A program made the translations under genes and the position numbers. The notes under the pieces were generated by a model, which was not told the origin of the DNA, searched no databases, and saw only the letters and a list, made by a program, of their open reading frames with translations. DNA of 64,000 nucleotides from Lachnospiraceae bacterium UBA7205 (GTDB taxonomy: Bacteria; Bacillota; Clostridia; Lachnospirales; Lachnospiraceae): assembly GCA_002490665.1 (NCBI GenBank), contig DKUL01000075.1:1-64000 (forward strand). The letters are read 5' to 3'. Of the stretch, positions 24,711 through 34,637 are shown piece by piece (within the stretch, counting starts at the first letter, position 1; each line of letters begins with the position of its first letter).

Positions 24711-25311
24711 TATCCCCTATCTTCTTTTGTTTTTGCGCCCAGTAGCGGAACGTGGACAACGGTATCCCGCACTCCCTTGCCCCGTCGGTTCCGGTAATCT
24801 CGCCGTTTTCCCACCGCCGGCAGACATATTGGAAGTTGTCCGGAAGCGGTCTTGCAGGACGCCCGAACTGCACGCCCCTTGCCTTCGCCGCCGCAATCCC
24901 CTCCGCCTGGCGCGTCCTGATATTTGTCCGCTCGTTCTCCGCCACGAAGGAAAGCACCTGTAACACAATGTCACTGAGGAATGTCCCGACCAAGTCCTTC
25001 CCCCTGCGTGTATCCAGAAGCGGCATATCCAGCACGACCACGTCAACCCCCTTGTCCTTCGTGAGAATCCTCCACTGGTTCTGAATCTCCTCATAATTGC
25101 GCCCAAGCCGGTCAATGCTCTTGATGTAGAGCAGATCGCCCTTTTTCATCTGTCGTACCATCCGCTTGTATGCAGGGCGTTCAAAGTCCTTTCCCGACTG
25201 CCGGTCCATATAAATGTTATTCTCCGGGATTGACAGCTCCCTCATGGAAACCATCTGCCTGTCTTCATTCTGCTCACGACTGCTGACGCGCACATAACCA
25301 TACAAATCCAT
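24703..25311 (-). CDS. Small serine recombinase (resolvase/invertase family)
   Basis: 202 residues from ATG at 25311, which gives the canonical start MDLYGYVRVSSREQ with catalytic Ser10. Other landmarks: DRQSGKDFERPAYKRM, IKSIDRLGRNYEEI, and the long E helix (ENERTNIRTRQAEGIAAAKARG) ending in FGRPARPLP. A C-terminal helix-turn-helix (GTDGARECGIPLSTFRYWAQKQ) follows. Size and motifs fit resolvases and DNA invertases of the Tn3/Hin type. No transposon ends or transposase are near. Two inverted 24-bp sites lie immediately downstream, one overlapping the stop codon, so a DNA-invertase role is the best reading. Being a site-specific recombinase is certain; inversion is inferred. Confidence 0.93.
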   Translation of the reverse strand: MDLYGYVRVSSREQNEDRQMVSMRELSIPENNIYMDRQSGKDFERPAYKRMVRQMKKGDLLYIKSIDRLGRNYEEIQNQWRILTKDKGVDVVVLDMPLLDTRRGKDLVGTFLSDIVLQVLSFVAENERTNIRTRQAEGIAAAKARGVQFGRPARPLPDNFQYVCRRWENGEITGTDGARECGIPLSTFRYWAQKQKKIGDMQ

Positions 25312-25421
25312 TCTTCCACAACCTCTCTTTTGTTTTTCTCTATATTTTATCTTTTGTGCCAACACCAAGTTATTGTAACAAATTTTTTAGCTGCATATTT
25401 CCTTTCCGCACCCGTGCGCAT

Positions 25422-25452
25422 AAAAAAAACAGGAGACCCTTTATGGTTCCTG
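25422..25452 (-). terminator. Terminator after the methyltransferase gene
   Basis: CAGGAACC (25445-25452 on the minus strand) pairs with GGTCTCCTG (25430-25438) with one bulge, followed by eight T residues. It ends the single-gene methyltransferase unit upstream of the recombinase. Confidence 0.8.
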
Positions 25453-25468
25453 CTTTCCTTTCTGTTTT

Positions 25469-26296
25469 TTATTGTTTCTGAAAAATCATCGCCTGAAACG
25501 CCGCCATGTCATCCCCGTTTTTGCAGGAAAACTGCATGTGCGTGCCCCTCACCGGAACAAAGCCTGCACGTTCCAGCGCGCGAACCAGACCGGCATACGT
25601 GTTGTCATCCGCATAGCGCTCCACGCTGACCAGACGCCCTTTGTCCCTGACCAGCGCGGCAAGCTCCCCTGCATACGCTTCGTGGCGTTTCGCCAGCTCC
25701 TCCACCGGTAATGCGGACGGCTTTGGCTCCTTGCAGAGCGCTTCCCACACAACATTTTCATGCACGGTGCGGCAGGAAAACAAGGTGTCGCACCCCTTCC
25801 GCCACGGCGCTTCCGGCGTGAAAAAATGCGCATTGTCCACCCGAAGGCTCCTGGCAAGCTCCTTTGCTACCAGGACCGCATTCCGGGACAAATCCAGACC
25901 TGTGACATTGGAATCCGGATGGCACAGCGCAAGATAACAGGTCAGAATCCCATTTCCACAGCCAATGTCAGCAATATCCCCCGCGCAGAACGTGTCATAC
26001 TGCACCAGGTACTCCAGTACTCTCCTGAAAAACACACGGTCATAAAAAGACGATGCCAGAAGACTCATTTCCAGGCTCTGGTTCAGGTAATCGACAAGCT
26101 CCTGCTGGCGGTGGAGATAGCGCGTATTTCCTTTTCCATACACCAGCCGTTCTTCCGACTGGTCAAACAGCTTTGTCAGCCGTTCAATGTGGCTTTCCCC
26201 CTCCTTTTGTCCGAACGCCTCAGTCAGCGCCGTATCCAGCTCGGTGACCCTGCGGATGCCGATCCTGGACAGATACTCTTTTATCTCCAAATCCAA
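25469..26296 (-). CDS. Class I SAM-dependent methyltransferase
   Basis: About 275 residues. The start is taken as TTG at 26296 (or 26290), because GGAGGT sits 4-10 nt upstream and a good promoter ends about 25 nt before; upstream in-frame ATGs lie within or before that promoter. SAM-binding motif I is DIADIGCGNGILTCYLAL, followed by VTGLDLSRNAVLVAKELA (motif II) and a later FSCRTVHENVVWEAL. The N-terminal 80 residues are helical and unfamiliar. It does not contain the CheR or PrmC signatures, so the substrate is unknown; a small molecule or protein is equally possible. It is a single-gene unit with its own promoter and terminator, placed between the xylanase and the recombinase. Confidence 0.82.
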   Translation of the reverse strand: MDLEIKEYLSRIGIRRVTELDTALTEAFGQKEGESHIERLTKLFDQSEERLVYGKGNTRYLHRQQELVDYLNQSLEMSLLASSFYDRVFFRRVLEYLVQYDTFCAGDIADIGCGNGILTCYLALCHPDSNVTGLDLSRNAVLVAKELARSLRVDNAHFFTPEAPWRKGCDTLFSCRTVHENVVWEALCKEPKPSALPVEELAKRHEAYAGELAALVRDKGRLVSVERYADDNTYAGLVRALERAGFVPVRGTHMQFSCKNGDDMAAFQAMIFQKQ

Positions 26297-26327
26297 TCTA
26301 CCTCCAATAAAAATTATAGACATCTCT

Positions 26328-26356
26328 ATTATATGGGATACATCCAGGATTAACAA
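26328..26356 (-). promoter_or_regulatory. Promoter of the methyltransferase gene
   Basis: On the minus strand TTGTTA (26351-26356), a 17-nt spacer and a perfect TATAAT (26328-26333). It lies 22 bp downstream of the xylanase stop codon and supports an independent transcript starting near 26321, with the TTG start codon downstream. Confidence 0.75.
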
Positions 26357-26378
26357 GAATAACTGCCCATGTCCCTTT

Positions 26379-29300
26379 CTAATTGTTAAAACGTTCCCGG
26401 AACCATGACTTTGTCCGTTGATACAGATTGTCATACCACTCAACATGCTCCATCTGCCGTGCATTAATCCTGAAAGAAACAGTCTTAATCCCGCCATATC
26501 CATTGATTCCCCGGATTGTCATTTTTCCGGTTCCCTTGAATATGTTTTTGGAATACCCATTCGTTAAAATTTCGTAGTCTGTCCCTTCCCTGAGCGCCTT
26601 CTCCGCACCACCTGTTTTCATCGTCACGAAAATCTGCTGTTTTCCTGTATCGGGATTTATCTCTGACAATATAATCTCCTTTCCTGTATAACTCTGCGGC
26701 TCTACTTTCACTTTTGCCCTGGAGATATCCACACTGTCCTCTATAATCCGGAAATCCGCGCAGGCAGTGCCTGTATAACAATTTGTGCCTTTTATTGTCG
26801 CCCGAATAACATCACCTACACCAGGTGTTCCCTCTATCGGTGTGGTACCATCCTGTTTCGTGTATGCAACTGTGTAATCTGTCCCTTTTTTCAATGCCTT
26901 TCCATCAAAATCCCTGATGGTCAGATTCACATTGCCATATTTCTTCGCATTCTTTTTTGTCACATCCGATATAATAATATTGGTCAGGCTGGCAATATCC
27001 TGCTGGGTAACCGTAAAGCTGACTGGCGCTGTTGTTCCCTTGAAATTGCCTTTTCCTATTATCTTGAAGGTGGCTGCACCAAGCTTCCTGTTGCCTGAAT
27101 ATGCCATCGTATAGTCTACGCCTTCTACCAGATTCCGGCCGTTAAAAACTGCGCCCAGGTCCGCTGCATCCAGTTTGCTGCCACCTTTCCTATAAGGCGC
27201 TTTGATGTCCGTTGTATTGTAGCTCAGCTTCCCTTCCGGATTGTTCCTGATGTCAAACGGTGCAATTCGAAACGTTTTCTTTACCGTTCCAGTGTATTTT
27301 CCGATGCCCTTTACAGTCACGGAAGCAGTGCCTGCCTGAACATTTTTGTCATAAGCCACCGTAAAATCGCGGTCCTGCTCCGCTCCTGCAATCTTTACAG
27401 CCGGTGTTATCGCACTTCCCGTGTAAGACAAATTCACGGCGCTTTCCAGTGTCACATCCTTCGCCTTTAATGCAATACCTGTAATCTTAAAGGTGACTGT
27501 CTTTTCACCGACATAGGTTTCCCCAATGCCTTTGATGACCGCCGTTGCGGCACCTACCTCGGCAGCGTCACAGATAACCTGGTAATCCTGATTGGGCACA
27601 AGCGTATTTTGTCCATATTTCACCGTAAATTCAGGTATGATTTTTTCCCCTGTATATTCCTTATTCTGAATGCCTGTCACTTTCACAGCGCTCATAAGTA
27701 CCTGACTGCTGTTGAGCACCACCATCTGGATTTCCCTGATTCCGGTATATCCGTTCGCATCCACACCCTTGACCGCCACGGTATATGTACCTGGTCCTGT
27801 CACCCGTTCTACTTTGGCGCCGGTCCAATCCTTAACCGCATCTACGGTAAAATCCTTTTTGTTCAGTTTTTTACCGTTTCTCGTCACAACCGGCGCTGCC
27901 GTGACACTCTTTCCTGCCTTTGGCGCCTTGACATAGAGATTGGGGATGACAATATCATCGTCAGCTAAATTCTTTGGAACAATCCTGAAATGCTTTGTGA
28001 TACTTCCAGAATAGTTTCCCTTGCCCTTGATGATGACCTCCGCATTTTCTGTCGGCTTTGTATTTTTCTTATATGTCACAGTGTAATCCCTGCCCGGCGC
28101 CAGCAGTGTCCTGCCATCATACACGGTCACTTGCGGTTTCAATGCCTTTCCGGTGTAAATGATATCGTCGATATCAAATGCCCACAGGCCTTCTCTTTCC
28201 CTCAGCTGGCTCAGTGCCTCTGACAGCCTTGCAGCCGCGTTCTGTATCTCTTCCTGTGTTGCAGCCGCATTTTCTGATACTGCCCTTGCATCTTCGAGCG
28301 CCTTTTTGCAGGCATCCCAGCTGTCCTTTGTGTAGTCATTTGGATTCAGGTTTCCGCATTTTCCAATCAGTTCCAGCAGCTGGTCTTTATTGACCGGTGC
28401 GGATTCGCCCTTTTTCTGTAATTCTGCCTTTGCCTTTTTCAGTGCGTCCAGCGCCTTTTGCACTTCCTCCTGTGAGGGTACCGGATTTGCCAATACTGCC
28501 CTTGCTTCGTCCAGCGCTTTTGCAAACGGAATCCAGCTTTCCTCTGTATATGCATCCTTTTCGAGTGTTCCGCACTCGGCAGTCAGGTTTCTTAATTCCT
28601 TCTCTTCGGGTGTATTTGGTTTCAATGCCGTCCGCGCTTCCACAAGCGCTTTATAGGCACTGTTCATTTCCTCCTGTGATGCGTCTGGTTTTTCCCATAT
28701 ATCTTTTGCTTCCTGCAGCGCACCCGCAAAGGCTTTCCAGCTTTCACCTGAATAGCTTTCCTGTTCCAGTGCATCACACGCATCTATCAGGCTCTTGAGG
28801 CTGTCCTTTGTTACTGTAAAAGGAAGCAGCCCTTCCTTTGCCTGTTTCAATGTCTCGCATGCCTGCTTCACTGTTTCCGGCGCCGCATTTGCGTCTTCCT
28901 TGACTATTTTGGCAGCATCCAGCGCCTCTGTAAAAATCTTCCATGTCTCCGGTGTATAATCTTCTTCCTTTGCGTCTTTTAAAAACTGCACGCACTCACC
29001 GATGAGACTGTCCAGTTCTTCCCTTACATCCGGCTCAGGTGTGCTGACCAGACCACCCAGCGCCGCAGTGCCAAATACACCTGGTGATTCCCAGCCCCGT
29101 CCGGATTCGTCATACCAGCTGACCGTTCCGATTCGTTTTCCGCCTTCTGCATCATTAATCTGTAAATCAATACCGATTTTATCTCCCGGTGCAGGTGTAA
29201 TGTCCGTCCAGCGAAAAGCTGCCTCAACCAGATAGCCATTTTCCGTCACTGCCGTAGCAGACTCGATATTTTCCTCACTGTACTTCGGCCCATTAAAGCT

Positions 29301-32300
29301 TCGGATGTTCTGATAGCTGATACGATACTGTGTATCGTCCTCCTCATAGGAATCTGTCTTGTGATTATTTTCATCTATAAACACTTCAAACGAATCCTGT
29401 TCATGTGCATACTCAGCAGTATCGTCCAGTGCACTGTCCGTCACATCCGCAAGCACATACAGATACTGATCGTCCCACAAGAGCCTTGCGGAAGCGGAAG
29501 CCTTCGCGGAATCCTTCCTTACATAGAGCCGCACCTCCTTTGCCGCATCCCACACTGCTTCCTTTTCACCATCCACTGTAATGAGACCATTGCCGACTCT
29601 GCCAATGGACATATAGGGCTTGGTGACTGCCGAAGCATAGTATTTACTGCTTGTTTCCTGGTTCATGGTCATGTCATTAAAGGCATGGTTCTTCCCATTA
29701 TCCGAAACGACCACATCCATGCGAAAATCTGCCGCCGGCACAAGCTCTCGTGGAACCGTAAGCTCCGCCACATAGCCGCCCTCCCGCTCCTGACTGTCTG
29801 CCCTTGTCTTTACGACAGATGTGACTGACGCAGACTTGTCCCAGTCTATATACAGTCTGACTGCATCGTTTGCGTCATCCGTCGTATCAGAGACAGTCAC
29901 CTGCACTTTTAATTCTGTATCCGTCCAGACAGGAACAAACTGCGCATCAATACCCTGAATTTCATAAATTTTTCCGTTTTCATACGGATTGTCCCCTGAT
30001 GCCTGCAGCACTGTGACACTGCGGATGTACGGCTCTAACTTTTCAGCATTTACAAACGCATAGAAGGAAGGCTTTGCCTTATAATCGTCATCAAAAAGCA
30101 ATGGAACCTGTCTCTTGCTTCCGTCCGCTCCGCCCCCGACGTCGCTGCCCTCCTGGAGCCATGAATTTCCGTCTATCACACCCCATATCGTTATTCCGTT
30201 GACATCAATGCCGTCCATCGCGTCAACCTCACGCATGACATCATAGATTTCCTTATACCGGTATGCCTGCTTTGTATATTCATTCTGGAGCGTGTCATCG
30301 GTTCCGTCAAAATCATCGCTTGCCTTGAGGTCAAGCTCTGTAAGCTGTACCTTGCCGACAATCTTTCCATACCTTACCGCCGCATCCCGGAGCTGACTGG
30401 CTGTCGGGGAAGAAACCGTATGGTGCGACTGCATTCCCATCGCGGATATCCTTGTCGGAAGCTCTTCATCCTCTTCATGGGATTTTACTTCCTTTAACAG
30501 CTTTTCAATGCCAGGCACTTTCTTTTTCACGCACTCATTGTAATCATTATAATAAAGCTCGATGTCTGACGGGGCATAGTAGTTGGCGTAGCGGAATGCA
30601 TTGACAATAAAATCCTCGCTCTTGTATACCCGCCACCAGCTTGATTTCTCGTTTTCATTTCTGTACGTGCCCGTGTCATCGCTGACTGCCTCATTTACGA
30701 CGTCCCATCCGTAAAACATTCCTTTGTAAGGACTGCTTTCTCCTGTAAAATGCTCAAGAACCGTCTTAATGTACCACTCCTGGCGTGCGTCCATGACATC
30801 AGGGGCAGCATCGGGTTTGTTAATGTCCCAGTCTTCACGGAAAAACCATTCCGGTGCCTGTGAATGCCATACCAGGACGTGTCCCCTGACTTTGATGACG
30901 TTGTCCGGATGCCCTGTATTCCATTCCTTGAGCGCATCCAGTATCTTTTCTGCCCTGCTGTAGTCAAGTGTCGGAACCTTATAGTCTTTCATCTCCGTGC
31001 CGTCTGCACGCGTCCATGTAATCGTCTCAAATCCCGGAGCCGAGTTATTGCTGTCATGGTAGTCAAACAGGGCGTCCATCTTCAGCTCATTCTCAAACGT
31101 AACGGCATTGAAATGTTTCTGTACCAAGTCCATCAGCGGTTTATCCGCCAAATCCGATACCGTAAGTAATGCACCCGTGTAGGCATCCGAACCGATTCCA
31201 TCTTCACCGGAAACCGTATCCTTCAGATCCGGGATATCCCACTCAATCTCCTTGACAGGTTTCTTGACTTCATGGATGGTGACACCAGTGACATAATATC
31301 TTCCTTTAACACAATCGCCGTTTCCATAGTTTGTCCCCTGTTCCAGAATCCTGATGACAAGCTCTTCTGCCTCCCCCTCAAATTTGGGGTTGAAGCTTCC
31401 CTCGAATTTTACCCACTCTCCTGCCGGAATCTTCTTGACGCATCCACTGTCCAGTATCCCTGAATCATGGAAATCCCAATAAGTAGGTGTGCCATCAACC
31501 CTCACATATGGCAAAAAGCTGACTTCCCTCTGTTCAGGAGGCGCATCCTTGTAGTCATCAGCATCCAGCATGGCATAGAAAGAATACTCATAAGACTTGC
31601 CTGATTGAATCACTGCTGTCATATCCTGTGCAAAGCAGTCATAACTGCTTGTCCTGTTTTCAATCACACCGTATGAAGTAACCTCGTCAAAGACTGCCTC
31701 GTCTGCTTTCGCTGCTTTTATGTCTGCACTCCCCTTTGACGCCCCCCATACAGATAAATCAGACTCTGCAAAATACGGATTCTTTACCAGATTATCGCCG
31801 TACTCGATATCTCCCTTGTCAATGGCTGCCACACGCAGGTCGTCAATGCAGAAGGAAAGGCCGTCCGAACCCAAAAACTCAATCTTTACCTGTTCATGCT
31901 TATCATGTGCCGGTATCCGAAACGTTCCGCTTATCTGCTTCCACTGATTTGATTCAAGTATCGCCTCGCTGTCCGGATTTACTTCAGCCATTCTTGAGGA
32001 AGCCCAGTCTTCACTGGCACTGGTAACCTGGAACCGGACCTCCCCACTCTCTGTCCCCTCCGACAGCCTGGCAAAATAGGTATATTCATATGTTACCTCC
32101 GGCTTTATGATTCCCGCAATATTGGTATGGCAAATCTGTGTCCCGCTCTTTTTGCCCGCATCCGGACTTACCGCCAGATAATAATCACCACATTCCTCTG
32201 ACGGCCTGCCGCTTTCGCCATAACTCTCACGTGCAATGTTTGTCTGTCCCCATGATAAGTCATTCCACCAGGCAAGATTTCCGTCACTGAGGTTCTCAAA

Positions 32301-32798
32301 GCTTGGATTATAGTCTTTCAGGATACTGTCCCGAATCTGCCGGTCACTCTCCAATGCGATGCATTCTTCTTCCGTTTCATCCTCTGCTGCCGTTTCTGTC
32401 TCTTCCCCTGTTGCCGTTTCCGTCTCTTCTGTCATTTCTTCGCTGACGCTGCTTTCTTCTGTTGTGCTCTCCCCGCCTGTACGTTCTTCGCCTGTGTCCT
32501 CCTCGCTTGCACGCTCCTGCGTTGTATTTTCCGGACCGCTTTCCTCCGTTGTCCTTTCTTCGGCTGTGCTTTCCTCAGCAGTGTGTTCTTCCGCACTGTC
32601 CTTGTCCATATCCATGTCCGTCTCCGGTTTTGACCCTTCTTCTGCGTTTTCCTCAGAAACATCCGACTTACCTTCCTCCGAAAGTTCTGTTTTCCCGGAA
32701 ATCTCAGAAGCATTTGCTGTCACCGGATTCACACTTCCCACAAGCAGCACGCCTGAAAGAATCAACGCCATGATTCTTTTGTTCTTGTTCCTTAGCAT
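26379..32798 (-). CDS. Giant secreted GH10 endo-beta-1,4-xylanase with CBM22, CBM9, FIVAR and Ig-like repeats
   Basis: 2139 residues; ATG with AGGAGG 5 nt upstream. Order: signal peptide (1-30), acidic Glu/Thr/Ser-rich low-complexity stretch (about 33-148), two CBM22-like modules (about 162-325 and 335-510), GH10 barrel (about 525-890). A degenerate CBM9-like sandwich then a full CBM9 follow (to about 1260), four FIVAR helical repeats (about 1270-1545), and seven Ig-like repeats of the YTGKALKP...GKGNYSG kind. The acid/base is E703 (WDVVNEAV) and the nucleophile E821 (QLTELDL). It hydrolyses xylan outside the cell. No LPXTG, SLH or GW anchor is seen; the protein ends in an aromatic, basic tail (KSWFRERFNN), so attachment is unexplained. 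It is transcribed separately from the xylan-uptake operon upstream. Confidence 0.95.
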   Translation of the reverse strand: MLRNKNKRIMALILSGVLLVGSVNPVTANASEISGKTELSEEGKSDVSEENAEEGSKPETDMDMDKDSAEEHTAEESTAEERTTEESGPENTTQERASEEDTGEERTGGESTTEESSVSEEMTEETETATGEETETAAEDETEEECIALESDRQIRDSILKDYNPSFENLSDGNLAWWNDLSWGQTNIARESYGESGRPSEECGDYYLAVSPDAGKKSGTQICHTNIAGIIKPEVTYEYTYFARLSEGTESGEVRFQVTSASEDWASSRMAEVNPDSEAILESNQWKQISGTFRIPAHDKHEQVKIEFLGSDGLSFCIDDLRVAAIDKGDIEYGDNLVKNPYFAESDLSVWGASKGSADIKAAKADEAVFDEVTSYGVIENRTSSYDCFAQDMTAVIQSGKSYEYSFYAMLDADDYKDAPPEQREVSFLPYVRVDGTPTYWDFHDSGILDSGCVKKIPAGEWVKFEGSFNPKFEGEAEELVIRILEQGTNYGNGDCVKGRYYVTGVTIHEVKKPVKEIEWDIPDLKDTVSGEDGIGSDAYTGALLTVSDLADKPLMDLVQKHFNAVTFENELKMDALFDYHDSNNSAPGFETITWTRADGTEMKDYKVPTLDYSRAEKILDALKEWNTGHPDNVIKVRGHVLVWHSQAPEWFFREDWDINKPDAAPDVMDARQEWYIKTVLEHFTGESSPYKGMFYGWDVVNEAVSDDTGTYRNENEKSSWWRVYKSEDFIVNAFRYANYYAPSDIELYYNDYNECVKKKVPGIEKLLKEVKSHEEDEELPTRISAMGMQSHHTVSSPTASQLRDAAVRYGKIVGKVQLTELDLKASDDFDGTDDTLQNEYTKQAYRYKEIYDVMREVDAMDGIDVNGITIWGVIDGNSWLQEGSDVGGGADGSKRQVPLLFDDDYKAKPSFYAFVNAEKLEPYIRSVTVLQASGDNPYENGKIYEIQGIDAQFVPVWTDTELKVQVTVSDTTDDANDAVRLYIDWDKSASVTSVVKTRADSQEREGGYVAELTVPRELVPAADFRMDVVVSDNGKNHAFNDMTMNQETSSKYYASAVTKPYMSIGRVGNGLITVDGEKEAVWDAAKEVRLYVRKDSAKASASARLLWDDQYLYVLADVTDSALDDTAEYAHEQDSFEVFIDENNHKTDSYEEDDTQYRISYQNIRSFNGPKYSEENIESATAVTENGYLVEAAFRWTDITPAPGDKIGIDLQINDAEGGKRIGTVSWYDESGRGWESPGVFGTAALGGLVSTPEPDVREELDSLIGECVQFLKDAKEEDYTPETWKIFTEALDAAKIVKEDANAAPETVKQACETLKQAKEGLLPFTVTKDSLKSLIDACDALEQESYSGESWKAFAGALQEAKDIWEKPDASQEEMNSAYKALVEARTALKPNTPEEKELRNLTAECGTLEKDAYTEESWIPFAKALDEARAVLANPVPSQEEVQKALDALKKAKAELQKKGESAPVNKDQLLELIGKCGNLNPNDYTKDSWDACKKALEDARAVSENAAATQEEIQNAAARLSEALSQLREREGLWAFDIDDIIYTGKALKPQVTVYDGRTLLAPGRDYTVTYKKNTKPTENAEVIIKGKGNYSGSITKHFRIVPKNLADDDIVIPNLYVKAPKAGKSVTAAPVVTRNGKKLNKKDFTVDAVKDWTGAKVERVTGPGTYTVAVKGVDANGYTGIREIQMVVLNSSQVLMSAVKVTGIQNKEYTGEKIIPEFTVKYGQNTLVPNQDYQVICDAAEVGAATAVIKGIGETYVGEKTVTFKITGIALKAKDVTLESAVNLSYTGSAITPAVKIAGAEQDRDFTVAYDKNVQAGTASVTVKGIGKYTGTVKKTFRIAPFDIRNNPEGKLSYNTTDIKAPYRKGGSKLDAADLGAVFNGRNLVEGVDYTMAYSGNRKLGAATFKIIGKGNFKGTTAPVSFTVTQQDIASLTNIIISDVTKKNAKKYGNVNLTIRDFDGKALKKGTDYTVAYTKQDGTTPIEGTPGVGDVIRATIKGTNCYTGTACADFRIIEDSVDISRAKVKVEPQSYTGKEIILSEINPDTGKQQIFVTMKTGGAEKALREGTDYEILTNGYSKNIFKGTGKMTIRGINGYGGIKTVSFRINARQMEHVEWYDNLYQRTKSWFRERFNN

Positions 32799-32951
32799 AC
32801 AAACCTCCTTGACCTTACAACAGGTATACCAATTAATAATTTACCTTTACATTTTAAAGAAAAATGCACCTTTCTGTAACCTGTCAAACTAAAGGTTATG
32901 CCTATCATTTTTATGGAAAAACCGGGAAACAGACCATCTTTCTTCCTGCAC

Positions 32952-33002
32952 AAAAAAGTCATGCCCGGCATCATACAGCGATGACACCTGGCATGACTTT
33001 TT
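32952..33002 (-). terminator. Terminator ending the long xylan operon
   Basis: A 13-bp perfect inverted repeat, AAAAAGTCATGCC (32953-32965) and GGCATGACTTTTT (32990-33002), just past the fructuronate reductase stop. T residues follow on the minus strand, and the arms would terminate in either direction. The loop holds a smaller CATC/GATG pairing. Confidence 0.85.
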
Positions 33003-33008
33003 ATTCAT

Positions 33009-34613
33009 TTATTCCAATCCGTCCAGCGTTCTTTGGACTGCACCTGTCCCTGCTATCAGTTCCTGAAAATATCCGCAGACTTTTTCTGCAAGACCCGCTT
33101 CATAGAGGTTCACACCGAATATCTGCGCATTTTCCATAACCGGCTTCAGCACAGCCTCCACGTCCCTGTCTCCAAGCCGGATTTTCTGCATCTGCGGACA
33201 CAGCGTCTCCAGCATCGGGTCCGGACTTAACGCAAACGGCGCCCCCTTATCGTCCACTGCCATCAGATAGCGCAGCCACCCGGCATACACAAGCGGTATC
33301 ACCTGCAAATCTTCTACCTTCAGACCTTCATCCGCCCCATATGCCCTGATGGTTTCCCCGAAACGGATTGGCAGTTTCTGCGAGGTATCCGTCGCGATTC
33401 TCTGCGGCGTGTCCGGCAGAAACGGATTGGGCAGCCGAACCTTTAACACCGTGTCAAGAAACGCCTTCGGGTCAAGTATTTCCGGATTGACTACGACAGG
33501 AAGCCCTTCCTGATATCCTACCCGCTCCACCAGCCGGACAAGCGCCTCGTCCTTCATCTCATCGGCAATTTTCCGGTACCCGAGCAGACAGCCAAAAACC
33601 GCAAGGCAGGTATGCAGGGGATTCAGGCAAGTGCATACTTTCATTTTCTCAACCTTGTCCACTGTTTCACGTTCCGTAAACAGGACTCCGCCATCCTCCA
33701 GACGAGGCCTTCCATTTGGAAAGCTGTCCTCAATCACAAGGTATCCTGTCTCCTCCGCGTTGACAAAGGGCGCCGCATACGTATTTCGCGACGTGACGGC
33801 AGCGCCGCATTCCTCCACGCCGTCCTTCTCCAGAATATCTCTCACGGCATCATCCGGTCTGGGCGTAATCTTGTCAATCATGCTCCATGGAAAGGTAACC
33901 TTTCCGGAATCAATATATTCCGGAAATCCCGCATCTGCCTTTTTGTTTTCCGCCCATGCCTTCGCGAAGGCCAGGACAGCCGCGTGCAGCCTGTCCCCAT
34001 TGTGGGCGCAGTTGTCTGTGCTGACCATTGCAGCCGGTTTTTCGCCTGCACAAAACCGCGCATGGAGCAGCGCTGCCACCTTTCCCATATAGCTTGCAGG
34101 TTTTTCCGGGCCATTGGCAAAATCAGCCATCACCTCCGGCAGATATTCCCCTTTTGCGTCCGTCAGGCAGTATCCCTTTTCCGTAATCGTAAAAGTAATC
34201 ATCTGTAAGGAATCCTTTGTAAAAATCTCCTTTAATCTTGTGTATGCTGCGGGGTTGCCCGAATCCAGCGGCAATGCCTCCGCAACACTTCCGATTACCT
34301 CCTTGTCAACCGTTCCGTCCGCCTTTAACGTCACGGCAATTCCCAGATTGTCATGCGTCGCATAGACCCGATCTATGATTTCATAGTCAAATCCCTCCGC
34401 AACGATAATCCCCCTGTCAAGCCTGCCATCGTTCAGCATTCTCTGCGCAATGGCCGCATGAAACGCACGGAATAAATTTCCGGCTCCAAAATGAACCCAG
34501 AGCGGGTTCTCCTGTGTGGCTTTTTTCATCTGTACAATGTCATATTGTGGAAGCCGGTATCCCTTTGCCTCCCACGGGTTCCTGTCCGCAATTCCCTGCA
34601 AATCTATTTTCAT
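33009..34613 (-). CDS. uxuB: D-fructuronate (mannonate) reductase, mannitol dehydrogenase family
   Basis: About 534 residues. ATG at 34613 has GAGGT 7 nt upstream; an ATG at 34631 is a weaker choice. The Rossmann start is WVHFGAGNLFRAFHAAIAQ, and the family motif around the catalytic Lys is seen near FPWSMIDKITPRP. It catalyses NAD-dependent interconversion of fructuronate and mannonate. It sits 24 bp after mannonate dehydratase and in the same operon as the GH115 alpha-glucuronidase, so it handles the glucuronic acid side chain removed from xylan. Uronate isomerase (UxaC) is not in the window. Mannitol or tagaturonate reductase are possible but fit the context less well. Confidence 0.87.
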   Translation of the reverse strand: MKIDLQGIADRNPWEAKGYRLPQYDIVQMKKATQENPLWVHFGAGNLFRAFHAAIAQRMLNDGRLDRGIIVAEGFDYEIIDRVYATHDNLGIAVTLKADGTVDKEVIGSVAEALPLDSGNPAAYTRLKEIFTKDSLQMITFTITEKGYCLTDAKGEYLPEVMADFANGPEKPASYMGKVAALLHARFCAGEKPAAMVSTDNCAHNGDRLHAAVLAFAKAWAENKKADAGFPEYIDSGKVTFPWSMIDKITPRPDDAVRDILEKDGVEECGAAVTSRNTYAAPFVNAEETGYLVIEDSFPNGRPRLEDGGVLFTERETVDKVEKMKVCTCLNPLHTCLAVFGCLLGYRKIADEMKDEALVRLVERVGYQEGLPVVVNPEILDPKAFLDTVLKVRLPNPFLPDTPQRIATDTSQKLPIRFGETIRAYGADEGLKVEDLQVIPLVYAGWLRYLMAVDDKGAPFALSPDPMLETLCPQMQKIRLGDRDVEAVLKPVMENAQIFGVNLYEAGLAEKVCGYFQELIAGTGAVQRTLDGLE

Positions 34614-34637
34614 ATTCCGCACCTCATTCATTGGGTT

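Noticed and set aside
24703..25311. Recombinase as part of a transposon or integrated element
   Set aside because: No transposase, terminal repeats or cargo flank it; the only repeats are the two short sites beside the promoter segment, which fits a local invertase better.
26379..26470. Sortase or S-layer anchoring signal at the xylanase C-terminus
   Set aside because: No LPXTG-like motif, hydrophobic segment or SLH repeat is present in the final 100 residues.
25469..26503. A longer methyltransferase overlapping the xylanase end
   Set aside because: A perfect -10 with a good -35 and a GGAGGT site place the start near 26296; the upstream extension would overlap the xylanase gene and has no domain similarity.
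32359..32892. Plus-strand Ser/Val-rich frame near the xylanase start
   Set aside because: It mirrors the Glu/Thr-rich low-complexity part of the xylanase on the other strand and also overlaps its ribosome site.
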